From: a virus
DNA: 64,000 bases
IMG/VR virus record: IMGVR_UViG_3300011116_000925
Span: 1-64,000 of that record
Strand: one strand, 5' to 3'
Part shown: one piece after another, positions 17,425-24,783 of the stretch
Layout: each line of letters starts with the position of its first letter
Position numbering within the stretch: the first letter of the stretch is position 1
Made by a program: the position numbers and the translations under genes
The notes under the pieces: model-generated
Seen by the model: the letters and a program-made list of their open reading frames with translations, nothing else
Told to the model about the DNA's origin: nothing
Database searches by the model: none

Positions 17425-18006
17425 TTATTTATTGTTTGATGCCTGATATTCCATGAAATTTAATTTCATAACAACTAACATTGCATATGCAATTGCATGA
17501 CTCTTTTTCCAATAATAACTATTGTCCATAGGTTTAACCCATACATCATCTAATATTTGATTCCAAGGTTTGTTTAGCAAGTATCTTTTTGCTGGTCTAA
17601 TGATTGACAATACTGCGGCCAATTGTTCAATTGAACGTGGATTAAGTTTTTTTACCAGAGCATAATGATCTGCTATATGTGGTAGACTTTTAACAATTTC
17701 TTTGATTTGCAACAGATCCCAATTTGGTTCTTTGTGTATTAGTTTATCTCGTAATTCTATGGAATCAATTCCTTGATAGGTTGTGTTATTCAACAAATCT
17801 AACTTAAAATATCCTAATTTTTCTGCAGTTTCATAATCTATGCTAGATAGATTCATATGATCTGTTGGTATATCTTGAACATAAATTCCAGTATTATGTT
17901 TTACTCGTATACCATGTTGAATCATACTTGCATTCTTATGTTCTAAATGAACTAATGCTAGGTCACGATTTATTAAGTCTATGTCAATGTCAGGTAATTT
18001 ATTCAT
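17425..18006 (-). CDS. Miniature DnaE-like (Pol III alpha) palm protein
   Basis: Only 193 residues, yet it follows DnaE block by block: PDIDID (Asp6, Asp8, as in the E. coli DnaE D401/D403 motif), KHNTGIYV (DnaE KHAGGVVI), YFKLDLL with Asp70 (DnaE KFDFLG, D555), a LIALVALFRP-like LAAVLSIIRPAKR, and KKSHAIAYAM (DnaE FNKSHAAAYA). PHP, thumb, tau- and clamp-binding parts are absent. Similar short proteins occur in T4-like phages. Whether it polymerises is unknown. Coupled to the zinc-finger gene upstream by TAATG. Confidence 0.8.
   Translation of the reverse strand: MNKLPDIDIDLINRDLALVHLEHKNASMIQHGIRVKHNTGIYVQDIPTDHMNLSSIDYETAEKLGYFKLDLLNNTTYQGIDSIELRDKLIHKEPNWDLLQIKEIVKSLPHIADHYALVKKLNPRSIEQLAAVLSIIRPAKRYLLNKPWNQILDDVWVKPMDNSYYWKKSHAIAYAMLVVMKLNFMEYQASNNK
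17426..17433 (-). promoter_or_regulatory. Late promoter box AATAAATA of the ART-like operon
   Basis: Spacer of 4 bp (ATTA) to the ATG at 17421. It overlaps the stop of the mini-DnaE gene. Confidence 0.65.
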
Positions 18007-18668
18007 TATAATTGAGCCATAGTGATTACATTCTTAACATATTCAACATCATCTGGCAAGCGTTTAAATTTCATGGACCAATATTGTGGATCAATTATAT
18101 TATTGATATAAATTAATTGTTCGTCATTAAGTCGACCTAGAGTTGATAGACCAGAATTGGAATTTAAAATCAACCAAGGACTAATCCGTCCATTAAAAAT
18201 GTCATTCACAAAAAGATTTAAGGATATTTCTTGGAAATATTCTGACAAAAATCTTTGATTATTATCAGCCCATAATTGCATATGTTCAAGACTTCTTTTA
18301 ACTGCGAGATCTATATTTTCGGACCTAATGTAATCTTTGATCCATAATGCATAAACATCATCTCGTATCCAATCTGATAATTTTACTTCATTTTTAATCA
18401 ACCACAAAGAATATGCTTCTGGGTCAATATTTCTAGAATTTAGACAATACCTACCAAATTTAGTAAATGCAGTATAATAACTACTTTTGTCAAATTCATC
18501 TATAGTTCGTTCCATTTTCATAGAATTGTAAAATAATTTAAATGCACAAAAAGCAATCATAACATATCTATCACCACGTTGAAGAAATCGTCTTTTTGGT
18601 TCACATACATGTTTAATTGTCGTTCTTTCATTTGTAAATTCCTTATGACAATGATCACATTTATACAT
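18006..18668 (-). CDS. Zinc-finger protein conserved in T4-like phages
   Basis: Start placed at ATG 18668 (MYKCDHCHKEF), because the zinc finger then lies at the N-terminus as expected; an upstream extension overlaps the next gene. Cys4, Cys7, His20 and Cys22 (CDHCHKEF, KHVCEPKRR) can bind zinc. The 220-residue body is helical (SSYYTAFTKFGRYC). The constant pairing with the mini-DnaE suggests a joint DNA role (inference). Confidence 0.75.
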   Translation of the reverse strand: MYKCDHCHKEFTNERTTIKHVCEPKRRFLQRGDRYVMIAFCAFKLFYNSMKMERTIDEFDKSSYYTAFTKFGRYCLNSRNIDPEAYSLWLIKNEVKLSDWIRDDVYALWIKDYIRSENIDLAVKRSLEHMQLWADNNQRFLSEYFQEISLNLFVNDIFNGRISPWLILNSNSGLSTLGRLNDEQLIYINNIIDPQYWSMKFKRLPDDVEYVKNVITMAQL

Positions 18669-19128
18669 CTTGTAGTTTTTTAACCATATCCTTTTCTTCA
18701 CCACGTTCAATGGCAAGATTTAACACATATTCTTTTCCAAATATTCTTATCTGAGCTTTCAAATCATCTATCTTAGCATCTGGATATATCTTCATTAGAT
18801 AATTTAAATGTTGATCTTTTTTTGAATCACGTTTGATATATTCAAATCTATGTCGCTCTCCAAGGCCACAGCTTGCCAATAATCTCCAAGTTAATCCTGG
18901 ATGTTTTGTACTCAATGACCACAGATTCGTATTCACGACCTGGTTAATTTTCATAAGATAATATTTCTTATGATCATCATCTCCTTGACTAGCACTCATC
19001 CATCTCATCAAAACACTAGGTGCAAATCCCTTTTTTTCATCATCAGACAATTCATCATATTGATTTATCTTATGCATTGCCAAATAATTAAGAGCTTTAA
19101 ATAAATCTAATTTATATACCTTTGCCAT
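18661..19128 (-). CDS. Conserved hypothetical protein (possible replication accessory)
   Basis: A 155-residue helical protein with a conserved-looking core (APSVLMRWMSASQGDD, TWRLLASCGLGERHR). Position beside replication genes and the general shape recall small clamp-loader subunits of T4-like phages, but similarity to gp62 is too weak to assert. It starts just after the TAA of the small gene upstream. Confidence 0.7.
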   Translation of the reverse strand: MAKVYKLDLFKALNYLAMHKINQYDELSDDEKKGFAPSVLMRWMSASQGDDDHKKYYLMKINQVVNTNLWSLSTKHPGLTWRLLASCGLGERHRFEYIKRDSKKDQHLNYLMKIYPDAKIDDLKAQIRIFGKEYVLNLAIERGEEKDMVKKLQDV

Positions 19129-19368
19129 TTATTCTCCAGGATTATTTGGTGGTGAAAATTTTAATAACCATAAACTTTCTTCTTCTGGGCTATTAAATTT
19201 TAATCTAAATCTGAATCGTTGATGATTTACATCATAATATTCTTCCACTATATATTCACCAGGATATCGCTTTTGCATCTCTTCTAATCCATTTTGTGGT
19301 AATCTTGAGTGCCCTATGATGTTCTGTGATAGATGCAACCAATTTAAATACCATTGCCATTCAGACAT
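19129..19368 (-). CDS. Small protein of the FxLRW family
   Basis: 79 residues from the ATG in TAATG (MSEWQWYLNWLHL). It ends with ESLWLLKFSPP, a divergent form of the C-terminal motif shared by about ten small proteins here. The next gene upstream ends in the same TAATG, so translation is coupled. Function unknown. Confidence 0.68.
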   Translation of the reverse strand: MSEWQWYLNWLHLSQNIIGHSRLPQNGLEEMQKRYPGEYIVEEYYDVNHQRFRFRLKFNSPEEESLWLLKFSPPNNPGE

Positions 19369-19625
19369 TATTTCCACCTAAGTATAAACATGCTTATTAT
19401 ATGCTCTTCAATTTTATCTGTAAATTCAATTTCACAGTAATTCACCTCAAAAGTTTTAGGATCATATGTTATCCAACATGCCCATCCTAATCCTTCATAT
19501 GGATTACAGAATTCATGTAATCGCTGACCAACATTTTCTTCCAACCATGAAATCAATAAATTATGTTCACCTGGATAAGAATTTTTATCAGATAATAATT
19601 TAATAGGATCGACCTCCATCAACAT
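19368..19625 (-). CDS. Small protein of the FxLRW family
   Basis: 85 residues (MLMEVDPIKLL), ending ISMFILRWK. The start is the ATG in TAATG formed with the stop of the upstream copy. It shows the family layout: an N-terminal helix, a central W/C-rich segment (GLGWACWITYD) and a beta strand plus helix closing on FILRW. Confidence 0.7.
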   Translation of the reverse strand: MLMEVDPIKLLSDKNSYPGEHNLLISWLEENVGQRLHEFCNPYEGLGWACWITYDPKTFEVNYCEIEFTDKIEEHIISMFILRWK

Positions 19626-19876
19626 TATGACCATTTCAAAATAAAATGTGTATAATCTGCATGATTATCAAATATAACTTGATGTGGCGCATCAGAATTT
19701 ATGTCAGACAATTTTACAAATGCGTTAAATTCGATTTTTAATCTAGTGGTAATAGCCAAAAAATATTCCTTAGAACTATCAATATCATTAATTGATTTTT
19801 CTTGATCTTTTTCAAAATTTTGCCAATAAATTGGACACTTAGAAAGTTCTCTTTCTAAATAGATAATATATTCCAT
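19625..19876 (-). CDS. Small protein of the FxLRW family
   Basis: 83 residues (MEYIIYLEREL), ending YTHFILKWS. TAATG coupling with the copy upstream fixes the start. Shares a KLSDxN/CLDxN stretch and an RLKIEFNAF/RLRDEFNAI stretch with that copy, so these two are the closest pair. Confidence 0.7.
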   Translation of the reverse strand: MEYIIYLERELSKCPIYWQNFEKDQEKSINDIDSSKEYFLAITTRLKIEFNAFVKLSDINSDAPHQVIFDNHADYTHFILKWS

Positions 19877-20139
19877 TAAGACCATCGTAATATAAAATAA
19901 GACATTGATTCTGTTGAATCAAACGTAACGGTTTTATATATTAAATTCTCATCGAGACATATGATTGCATTAAATTCGTCCCTTAAACGAATCCTGCTAT
20001 ATTCTGTTATACTTATATGTTTATCTAATTCTGTATTAGATGACATCCATAATTCTTCAGTGTCAATTACAAACCGTTGCCAAAATTTTGGACATCGTGA
20101 CAAAATATATGGAAATGTTAGTATCAATGCATTAGTCAT
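19876..20139 (-). CDS. Small protein of the FxLRW family
   Basis: Start at ATG 20139 (MTNALILTFP) gives 87 residues, matching its relatives; an upstream TTG is less likely. Ends MSYFILRWS. Close relative of the next gene (shared RLxxEFNA core). Function unknown. Confidence 0.68.
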   Translation of the reverse strand: MTNALILTFPYILSRCPKFWQRFVIDTEELWMSSNTELDKHISITEYSRIRLRDEFNAIICLDENLIYKTVTFDSTESMSYFILRWS

Positions 20140-20159
20140 AATGCATAATATTAACAAAA

Positions 20160-20660
20160 TTACCAAACTTTTTCTATTTTAATCACTTCACTTAATCGAC
20201 TAATTTCTCTAACAAAAAACGCACATACACTTTCTGGCTTATCATCCAGTGGAACGGCCAACAATTGACCCAATTTCAATTTTGGAAAATACCATTTAAT
20301 ATCTGGATATACATCCAATATTTCAACTTCAGAAAAATGTGGTTTAAATCCACTGAATGGATTAAAAACAAACCCACTAAATCCACGTTCATTTAAACTT
20401 GTTATTGGAATTACTTCTAAATCACCTACTTCGGGATCTCCAATCAATATACACCAATCCCTTGGCATCTTAATGACATTTTTTCCTATTTTTAAAACTA
20501 CCGCAGGTTCATTAAAACTTTCTATGAACACCAATGGCATAAAAAAATAATCTGGATTATCTGGATCACTATTATCTAATACACAAAATCTTAAATCATC
20601 AATTCGTTCTGGTAATTTATTTAATTCAAAAACTGAATTATCTTCACGTAATATTCTCAT
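20160..20660 (-). CDS. Conserved protein next to UvsW, unknown
   Basis: A 166-residue beta-rich protein with blocks typical of an unassigned family beside uvsW in T4-like phages: FESFNEPAVVLKIG, DWCILIGDPEVGDLEVIPI, GFVFNPFSGFKP. It overlaps uvsW by ATGA, so the pair is co-translated. A role in the same recombination or fork-repair process is inferred from synteny. Confidence 0.78.
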   Translation of the reverse strand: MRILREDNSVFELNKLPERIDDLRFCVLDNSDPDNPDYFFMPLVFIESFNEPAVVLKIGKNVIKMPRDWCILIGDPEVGDLEVIPITSLNERGFSGFVFNPFSGFKPHFSEVEILDVYPDIKWYFPKLKLGQLLAVPLDDKPESVCAFFVREISRLSEVIKIEKVW

Positions 20661-22102
20661 AATGGGACCTTTGTAATAGTAAAATTGTATGAGGCTTCTT
20701 TATAAAAAACCTTTCGCTTGGTTAGATGTCGTTTAGCATATTTACAGGTGCTTGTGATATCAAAAATCTGAACGAAATCTTTATCCGCTGCTTTTCTTAA
20801 TCCTCTACCTATACTCTGAATCACCCTGACAAAACTCTTTCCTGGTTCAACCAATACCAAATTAAAAATTCTAGGAATATTAATTCCAACTGCGGCTATG
20901 CCATACGTACATATGATAACCTTATTGTCAACCGATGCTACTTCATTATAATGTTCTTGTCTGAGATCACTCTTGCTTATTCCACTAAGAAAAATACTTC
21001 CTTGAATCATAGATGATAGAGTTTTTCCAGCTTCGAGTCGATCAACTAAAACTAATGTATTACCATCTATATTTGCATTTTTAATTAATGATGCGATCTT
21101 TTCTAATCGTTCATTGTTAGTCATAAGATATTTCAATTCTTCTTGATAGTTCCTAAATTCAACATCATCTTCAAGTTGCATTATTTGCACATGACAATTA
21201 GCCAGAACTCCTTTATCCTGCAATACTGATGCGCCTATTCTATGAACTACCTTTCCCAATGTTGTTCTTATAATAATAAAATCATATGGTTCCTTTGGAA
21301 TTGTGCCAGTTAATCCCCATCTTAATGGGATATTGGCAAATGGTCCTGACAACATAGATTTTAAAACATCTGCCTTAGCAGAATGAACCTCATCAACTAT
21401 AATGCATATTTGATCTTTTAATAAAATATCTGAATTTATTTGATTTTCTGATTTATCTAATTTGAATAGATTGTTTAAACTTTGCCAGGTACAAATAGTA
21501 TGTTTCTTATCTAATTGCTTTGTATCACCAAAATATACACCTACATCTAATCCAATATTCGTATAATCTTGAAATGTCTGTCGAACCAGATCTTTATTGG
21601 GTACAATTACAATAGTTCGTCCATACTGTTCACAACTCTTACTTAATGTCGCAGTGATGATAGTTTTTCCTGATCCAGTTGCTATTTCCTGTAAACAATG
21701 TGGAGTTGTTAAGAATTTATTGATAATCTCAACTTGATAATCACGTAAAATTATTGGTTGTCCTGAAAACACGTGATCTTTAGGCCATAATATATTACCA
21801 AGGCTATTTTCAGTAATTTCAGCGAATACAAAATTTCTATTAAACCTATGATCTTCCAATTCTATGTCATATCCATCATCAACAATAATTGGAACAATTT
21901 CTTCTAATAGATTTACATAGGTTCTACCACCTAAATCAAAGTAACTTGTTTTTCCATTCCAGCGACCCAATCGAACACTAGGCAAAAATCTAGCATGTGG
22001 AATAATTACTTCAAATTTCTTTTGTAATTTTCTTCGACATTGAATTTCTAAACCTTCAATCTTACAGTTAACTTCATCTTTAATTATGATTTTACATTTC
22101 AT
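20657..22102 (-). CDS. uvsW: UvsW-type SF2 ATP-dependent helicase
   Basis: Branch-migrating helicase of recombination-dependent replication. Walker A ATGSGKT (141-147), VIVPNKDLVRQ (motif Ia), IIVDEVHSAK (motif II), GLTGTIPK (motif III) and a C-terminal helicase domain ending in QSIGRGLRKA (motif VI). 481 residues against 503 in T4 UvsW. An N-terminal domain of about 110 residues precedes the core as in T4. It has a host-type promoter and AAGG just before the ATG. Confidence 0.95.
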   Translation of the reverse strand: MKCKIIIKDEVNCKIEGLEIQCRRKLQKKFEVIIPHARFLPSVRLGRWNGKTSYFDLGGRTYVNLLEEIVPIIVDDGYDIELEDHRFNRNFVFAEITENSLGNILWPKDHVFSGQPIILRDYQVEIINKFLTTPHCLQEIATGSGKTIITATLSKSCEQYGRTIVIVPNKDLVRQTFQDYTNIGLDVGVYFGDTKQLDKKHTICTWQSLNNLFKLDKSENQINSDILLKDQICIIVDEVHSAKADVLKSMLSGPFANIPLRWGLTGTIPKEPYDFIIIRTTLGKVVHRIGASVLQDKGVLANCHVQIMQLEDDVEFRNYQEELKYLMTNNERLEKIASLIKNANIDGNTLVLVDRLEAGKTLSSMIQGSIFLSGISKSDLRQEHYNEVASVDNKVIICTYGIAAVGINIPRIFNLVLVEPGKSFVRVIQSIGRGLRKAADKDFVQIFDITSTCKYAKRHLTKRKVFYKEASYNFTITKVPL

Positions 22103-22110
22103 CTACCTTA

Positions 22111-22139
22111 TATTTAATACATAGTAGTCCAAATGTCAA
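22111..22139 (-). promoter_or_regulatory. Host-type early promoter for uvsW
   Basis: TTGACA, 17 bp, TAAATA, then 8 bp (TAAGGTAG) to the ATG. The very short leader still carries AAGG. Confidence 0.6.
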
Positions 22140-22142
22140 TAA

Positions 22143-22349
22143 TCACAAAGGAATACTTCTAAGTTTGATCCAGACAAATTCATTCATATCAACAGGATCT
22201 AATATCGATCCGGTGCGACGTTTTATATATGATACTTCAGATGATGTTTCCTTCCATATCGTCATAGCAAGATATCGAATTGTCATTGGTAATCGATCAA
22301 ATAACATCAATATTGTATCATCTGAAATTTTTATATAAAATGTTTCCAT
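22143..22349 (-). CDS. Small hypothetical protein
   Basis: A 68-residue protein (METFYIKISDDTILM) ending FVWIKLRSIPL. It starts directly after the stop of the gene upstream. It could be a worn member of the neighbouring small-protein family but lacks a clear FxLRW end. Confidence 0.62.
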   Translation of the reverse strand: METFYIKISDDTILMLFDRLPMTIRYLAMTIWKETSSEVSYIKRRTGSILDPVDMNEFVWIKLRSIPL

Positions 22350-22679
22350 TTATCCTTCGTAATTTTTTATCCAATCAATTAAATGCCCATATGCTATTGC
22401 AAATAATGTCATCATTTCTTGATTTTTAAAAAATACCACACATCTATGTTCATGTTCAACCATGAAGCTATTAAAATACCATTCTCCTGCATCACTAAAT
22501 GTGTAGGTCGATCTCACACCAATGGGATATGTTCCAACAGTATTTTTACACCAACCATTAATTTCTCGGGTCAAATCATAGGATATTGGTGATATTAAAA
22601 CGGCTAGTGACCAATTATCCTTGATCATTTTCTTCAAATTTAAGTTCTTTTCATCATATTCATCAAAATTATGTGCCAT
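22350..22679 (-). CDS. Small protein, divergent FxLRW-type
   Basis: 109 residues with INGWCKNTVGTYP (the W-C helix of the family) and a C-terminal MTLFAIAYGHLIDW. Overlaps the next copy by 11 bp. Function unknown. Confidence 0.66.
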   Translation of the reverse strand: MAHNFDEYDEKNLNLKKMIKDNWSLAVLISPISYDLTREINGWCKNTVGTYPIGVRSTYTFSDAGEWYFNSFMVEHEHRCVVFFKNQEMMTLFAIAYGHLIDWIKNYEG

Positions 22680-22908
22680 TATTAGATGGTACCATTAAAT
22701 TGTTTGACCATCGTAATATAAAATGCATTAGATCATCCTCCTTTTCAAAGAAAAATTTATTACCAATGATTCCGAATTTATGAGTGATGTGATCTTCACA
22801 CCATTTTATATAATGATCTCTACCTGATTGAGTGGTTACCATCACTGCTGGCCAACCAAATTCAATCATTTGTAATAATTCCTCAAGACGTTTAACACGT
22901 ATTACCAT
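22669..22908 (-). CDS. Small protein of the FxLRW family
   Basis: 79 residues with KWCEDHITHKFG, KFFFEKEDDLMHFILRW in the right order: helix with W-C, FG turn, strand and final helix. This copy shows the family pattern most clearly. ATGGTAA overlap couples it to the gene upstream. Confidence 0.7.
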   Translation of the reverse strand: MVIRVKRLEELLQMIEFGWPAVMVTTQSGRDHYIKWCEDHITHKFGIIGNKFFFEKEDDLMHFILRWSNNLMVPSNNGT

Positions 22909-23183
22909 GGTTCTATATCATTTTCTAATGAATCTAACATCCAGACATTTGCAAATAACAAAAGATGATCATCGGTGATAAACCAAAATTTATCACCGGC
23001 CCATGTATATCTGTTTTTTCCAAATATAGATATACACCAATCATGAATATGTGGCCAGTTGTGAATTCCAAACCAACCAAGATAGATATAGGGATAATTA
23101 GATTGCTCTAACATATCCCTATTATATCCCAGAAATACTGGTTCTAAATCATGTATTTGGTCTATGGGCAATAATTCTGACAT
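22902..23183 (-). CDS. Small protein, divergent FxLRW-type
   Basis: 93 residues with IHDWCISIFGKNRYTW and DKFWFITDDHLLLFANVW, the same W-C/FG/strand/helix order but without the final LRW. It overlaps the end of the promoter-proximal gene by 35 bp. Confidence 0.68.
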   Translation of the reverse strand: MSELLPIDQIHDLEPVFLGYNRDMLEQSNYPYIYLGWFGIHNWPHIHDWCISIFGKNRYTWAGDKFWFITDDHLLLFANVWMLDSLENDIEPW

Positions 23184-23925
23184 AATTGAGTTTCGTCATC
23201 TTTATAGGACCATGTTCACTTTCCCAATTGGTATATTCTCTGACATTTCCAGAAATATTCATCATGCAATTTTCAACCAATTGCTGTGATCCCCACCAAC
23301 TAATCATATTATTATGGTAATTGGCAATATTGAAATATTTGTAGTGTTTGATATTCATCCTACTACGAATGATTAGAACATTATCCAATTCAATTGTACT
23401 ACCAATCTCAAAAGAAAGATGAGTACCATCAATCATCCTTAAGACATTATTTTTCGCTTCCTTATCTTTAAGGGCTCGATTATAATTCATTGCAAGACTA
23501 GCAATTACAGAAAAATGAGGCTGTGGCCTTCCCTTTATTGTATTCAATTGCACTGCCTCAGCAACCATACATTCAAAATTATTCAGATCTCTGGTTAGAG
23601 CAATCATCGTATAACGAGTATTATGTTCTCGCATTCGTCGCCCAATTTCAATATCGTCAGAAGTAATTTCCTCGGTACCATCCAGAAGGCGAAGCATTCG
23701 AACCTTATTCATAATTTGATCAGGCTTAGTTTGTTCATATGCCTTAATATATCGAAAGCCATTTAAACGAAAGGCGGCCCAACTGGCGGCCCAAACCATT
23801 TCTGCAGGATATTCTTTTGAGACTAAGGACATATCCATATTTAGACTAATCAATTGTTGTTTAAAATCAATTCGTGCCTTTTGGGCTCGATATTGATCAC
23901 CATATTGATATGTGTTACTGTTCAT
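23149..23925 (-). CDS. Early protein of unknown function
   Basis: A 258-residue soluble protein with many Arg, Met and aromatic residues. The region MVWAASWAAFRLNGF and the C-terminal YTNWESEHGPIKM stand out, but I recognise no domain. It is the first gene of an early operon: TTGACA-16-TATACT lies 6 bp before its ATG and there is no room for a Shine-Dalgarno, so its mRNA should be leaderless. Confidence 0.75.
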   Translation of the reverse strand: MNSNTYQYGDQYRAQKARIDFKQQLISLNMDMSLVSKEYPAEMVWAASWAAFRLNGFRYIKAYEQTKPDQIMNKVRMLRLLDGTEEITSDDIEIGRRMREHNTRYTMIALTRDLNNFECMVAEAVQLNTIKGRPQPHFSVIASLAMNYNRALKDKEAKNNVLRMIDGTHLSFEIGSTIELDNVLIIRSRMNIKHYKYFNIANYHNNMISWWGSQQLVENCMMNISGNVREYTNWESEHGPIKMTKLNYVRIIAHRPNT

Positions 23926-23931
23926 AGTATC

Positions 23932-23959
23932 AGTATAACTGAATTTAATTACCTGTCAA
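23932..23959 (-). promoter_or_regulatory. Consensus host-type promoter, leaderless
   Basis: TTGACA, 16 bp, TATACT, then GATACT and the ATG. It is the best sigma70-like promoter in the window. Confidence 0.78.
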
Positions 23960-23973
23960 TCCTATATTTGATA

Positions 23974-24255
23974 TCATTTATTATTTAAAATATTCCAAAC
24001 TTCCTTTTTGGTGCATCTTTTAATAACTACCTTTTTCAAGAAATCTATTTCATCCAACCAAATTATAAATGCAATGGGCACCCAAATCAATCCACCAATA
24101 CATCCAAATAATATAGAAAACAATAAATCTTTAACTAAGATATCACGTTCTTTTCTCATGGCTATAATTATGGTCGTTATTCCTGTTGGTGACCATATCA
24201 GAAGCCAAAATATTAAAATTTGGTAATACCACGAAAAATTGTCAATAGGCCACAT
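23974..24255 (-). CDS. Two-TM membrane protein
   Basis: 93 residues with hydrophobic segments at about 12-34 and 46-68 (LLFSILFGCIGGLIWVPIAF) and a basic C-terminal tail. First in downstream order it is the last of three tandem two-helix proteins sharing the second-segment pattern S-[LI]-[LF]-x-[GF]-x-[IF]-G. A superinfection-immunity role like T4 Imm is possible but only from topology. Confidence 0.68.
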   Translation of the reverse strand: MWPIDNFSWYYQILIFWLLIWSPTGITTIIIAMRKERDILVKDLLFSILFGCIGGLIWVPIAFIIWLDEIDFLKKVVIKRCTKKEVWNILNNK

Positions 24256-24260
24256 TTATT

Positions 24261-24473
24261 TTATTTTTCTCTCTTGGTAAACAAAATGTGATTGATACTC
24301 GTTGGCATGAATCTAATTAAAAACAATACTAGGGATAATGGACCAAAAACTCCAATCAAAATTGAATAAACACAATGTCGATATGTGACGTCCATATCAT
24401 ATCGTAAATCAAATAGATAAAATCCTATTCCACAGACATACCATATAATAAAAATAATCCAATCAATATCCAT
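24261..24473 (-). CDS. Two-TM membrane protein
   Basis: 70 residues: segment 1 WIIFIIWYVCGIGFYLF, segment 2 SILIGVFGPLSLVLFLI, then a short basic tail (FTKREK). Overlaps the upstream member by 11 bp. Same plan as its two neighbours. Confidence 0.68.
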   Translation of the reverse strand: MDIDWIIFIIWYVCGIGFYLFDLRYDMDVTYRHCVYSILIGVFGPLSLVLFLIRFMPTSINHILFTKREK

Positions 24474-24732
24474 TTTTATTTTCCTGCTCCAACCTAATTA
24501 AAAATTCTTTTAACTTTCCATCATGAAGATTATTAATGACATAATCTCTCATATTAAGATTGTATCCATGTAAGAATTGTTCCATCAACCATAATGGTCC
24601 AAAAAATGACAACAATGGTAGATTCATAAAATCTAAAATACCATACAACTGGTATTTCATCATTTGCATAATTGATCCAATCATGCCTAAAATATACCAG
24701 CAAATACAAAACAATAAAAATAAATTCATCAA
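24463..24732 (-). CDS. Two-TM membrane protein
   Basis: 89 residues: segment 1 LFLLFCICWYILGMIG, segment 2 LPLLSFFGPLWLMEQFL, then a charged helical tail. Shares the FGPL motif with the neighbour. The gene follows the long hairpin after the RlaP-like gene. Confidence 0.68.
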   Translation of the reverse strand: MMNLFLLFCICWYILGMIGSIMQMMKYQLYGILDFMNLPLLSFFGPLWLMEQFLHGYNLNMRDYVINNLHDGKLKEFLIRLEQENKNGY

Positions 24733-24743
24733 TGTATCCTAGG

Positions 24744-24783
24744 TAGTTGAAAGTTATAAAATATCATTTATAACTTTCAACTA
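24744..24783 (-). repeat. 17 bp perfect inverted repeat (hairpin)
   Basis: TAGTTGAAAGTTATAAA and its exact complement around a 6-base loop. It contains the last codons and the TGA of the RlaP-like gene and lies just before a membrane-protein gene. It lacks the GC core and T-run of a terminator, so RNA processing or 3' protection is an alternative. Confidence 0.75.

Noticed and set aside
18661-19128. Clamp-loader small subunit gp62
   Set aside because: Size and position are compatible, but no residue pattern specific to gp62 could be seen, so it is left unassigned.
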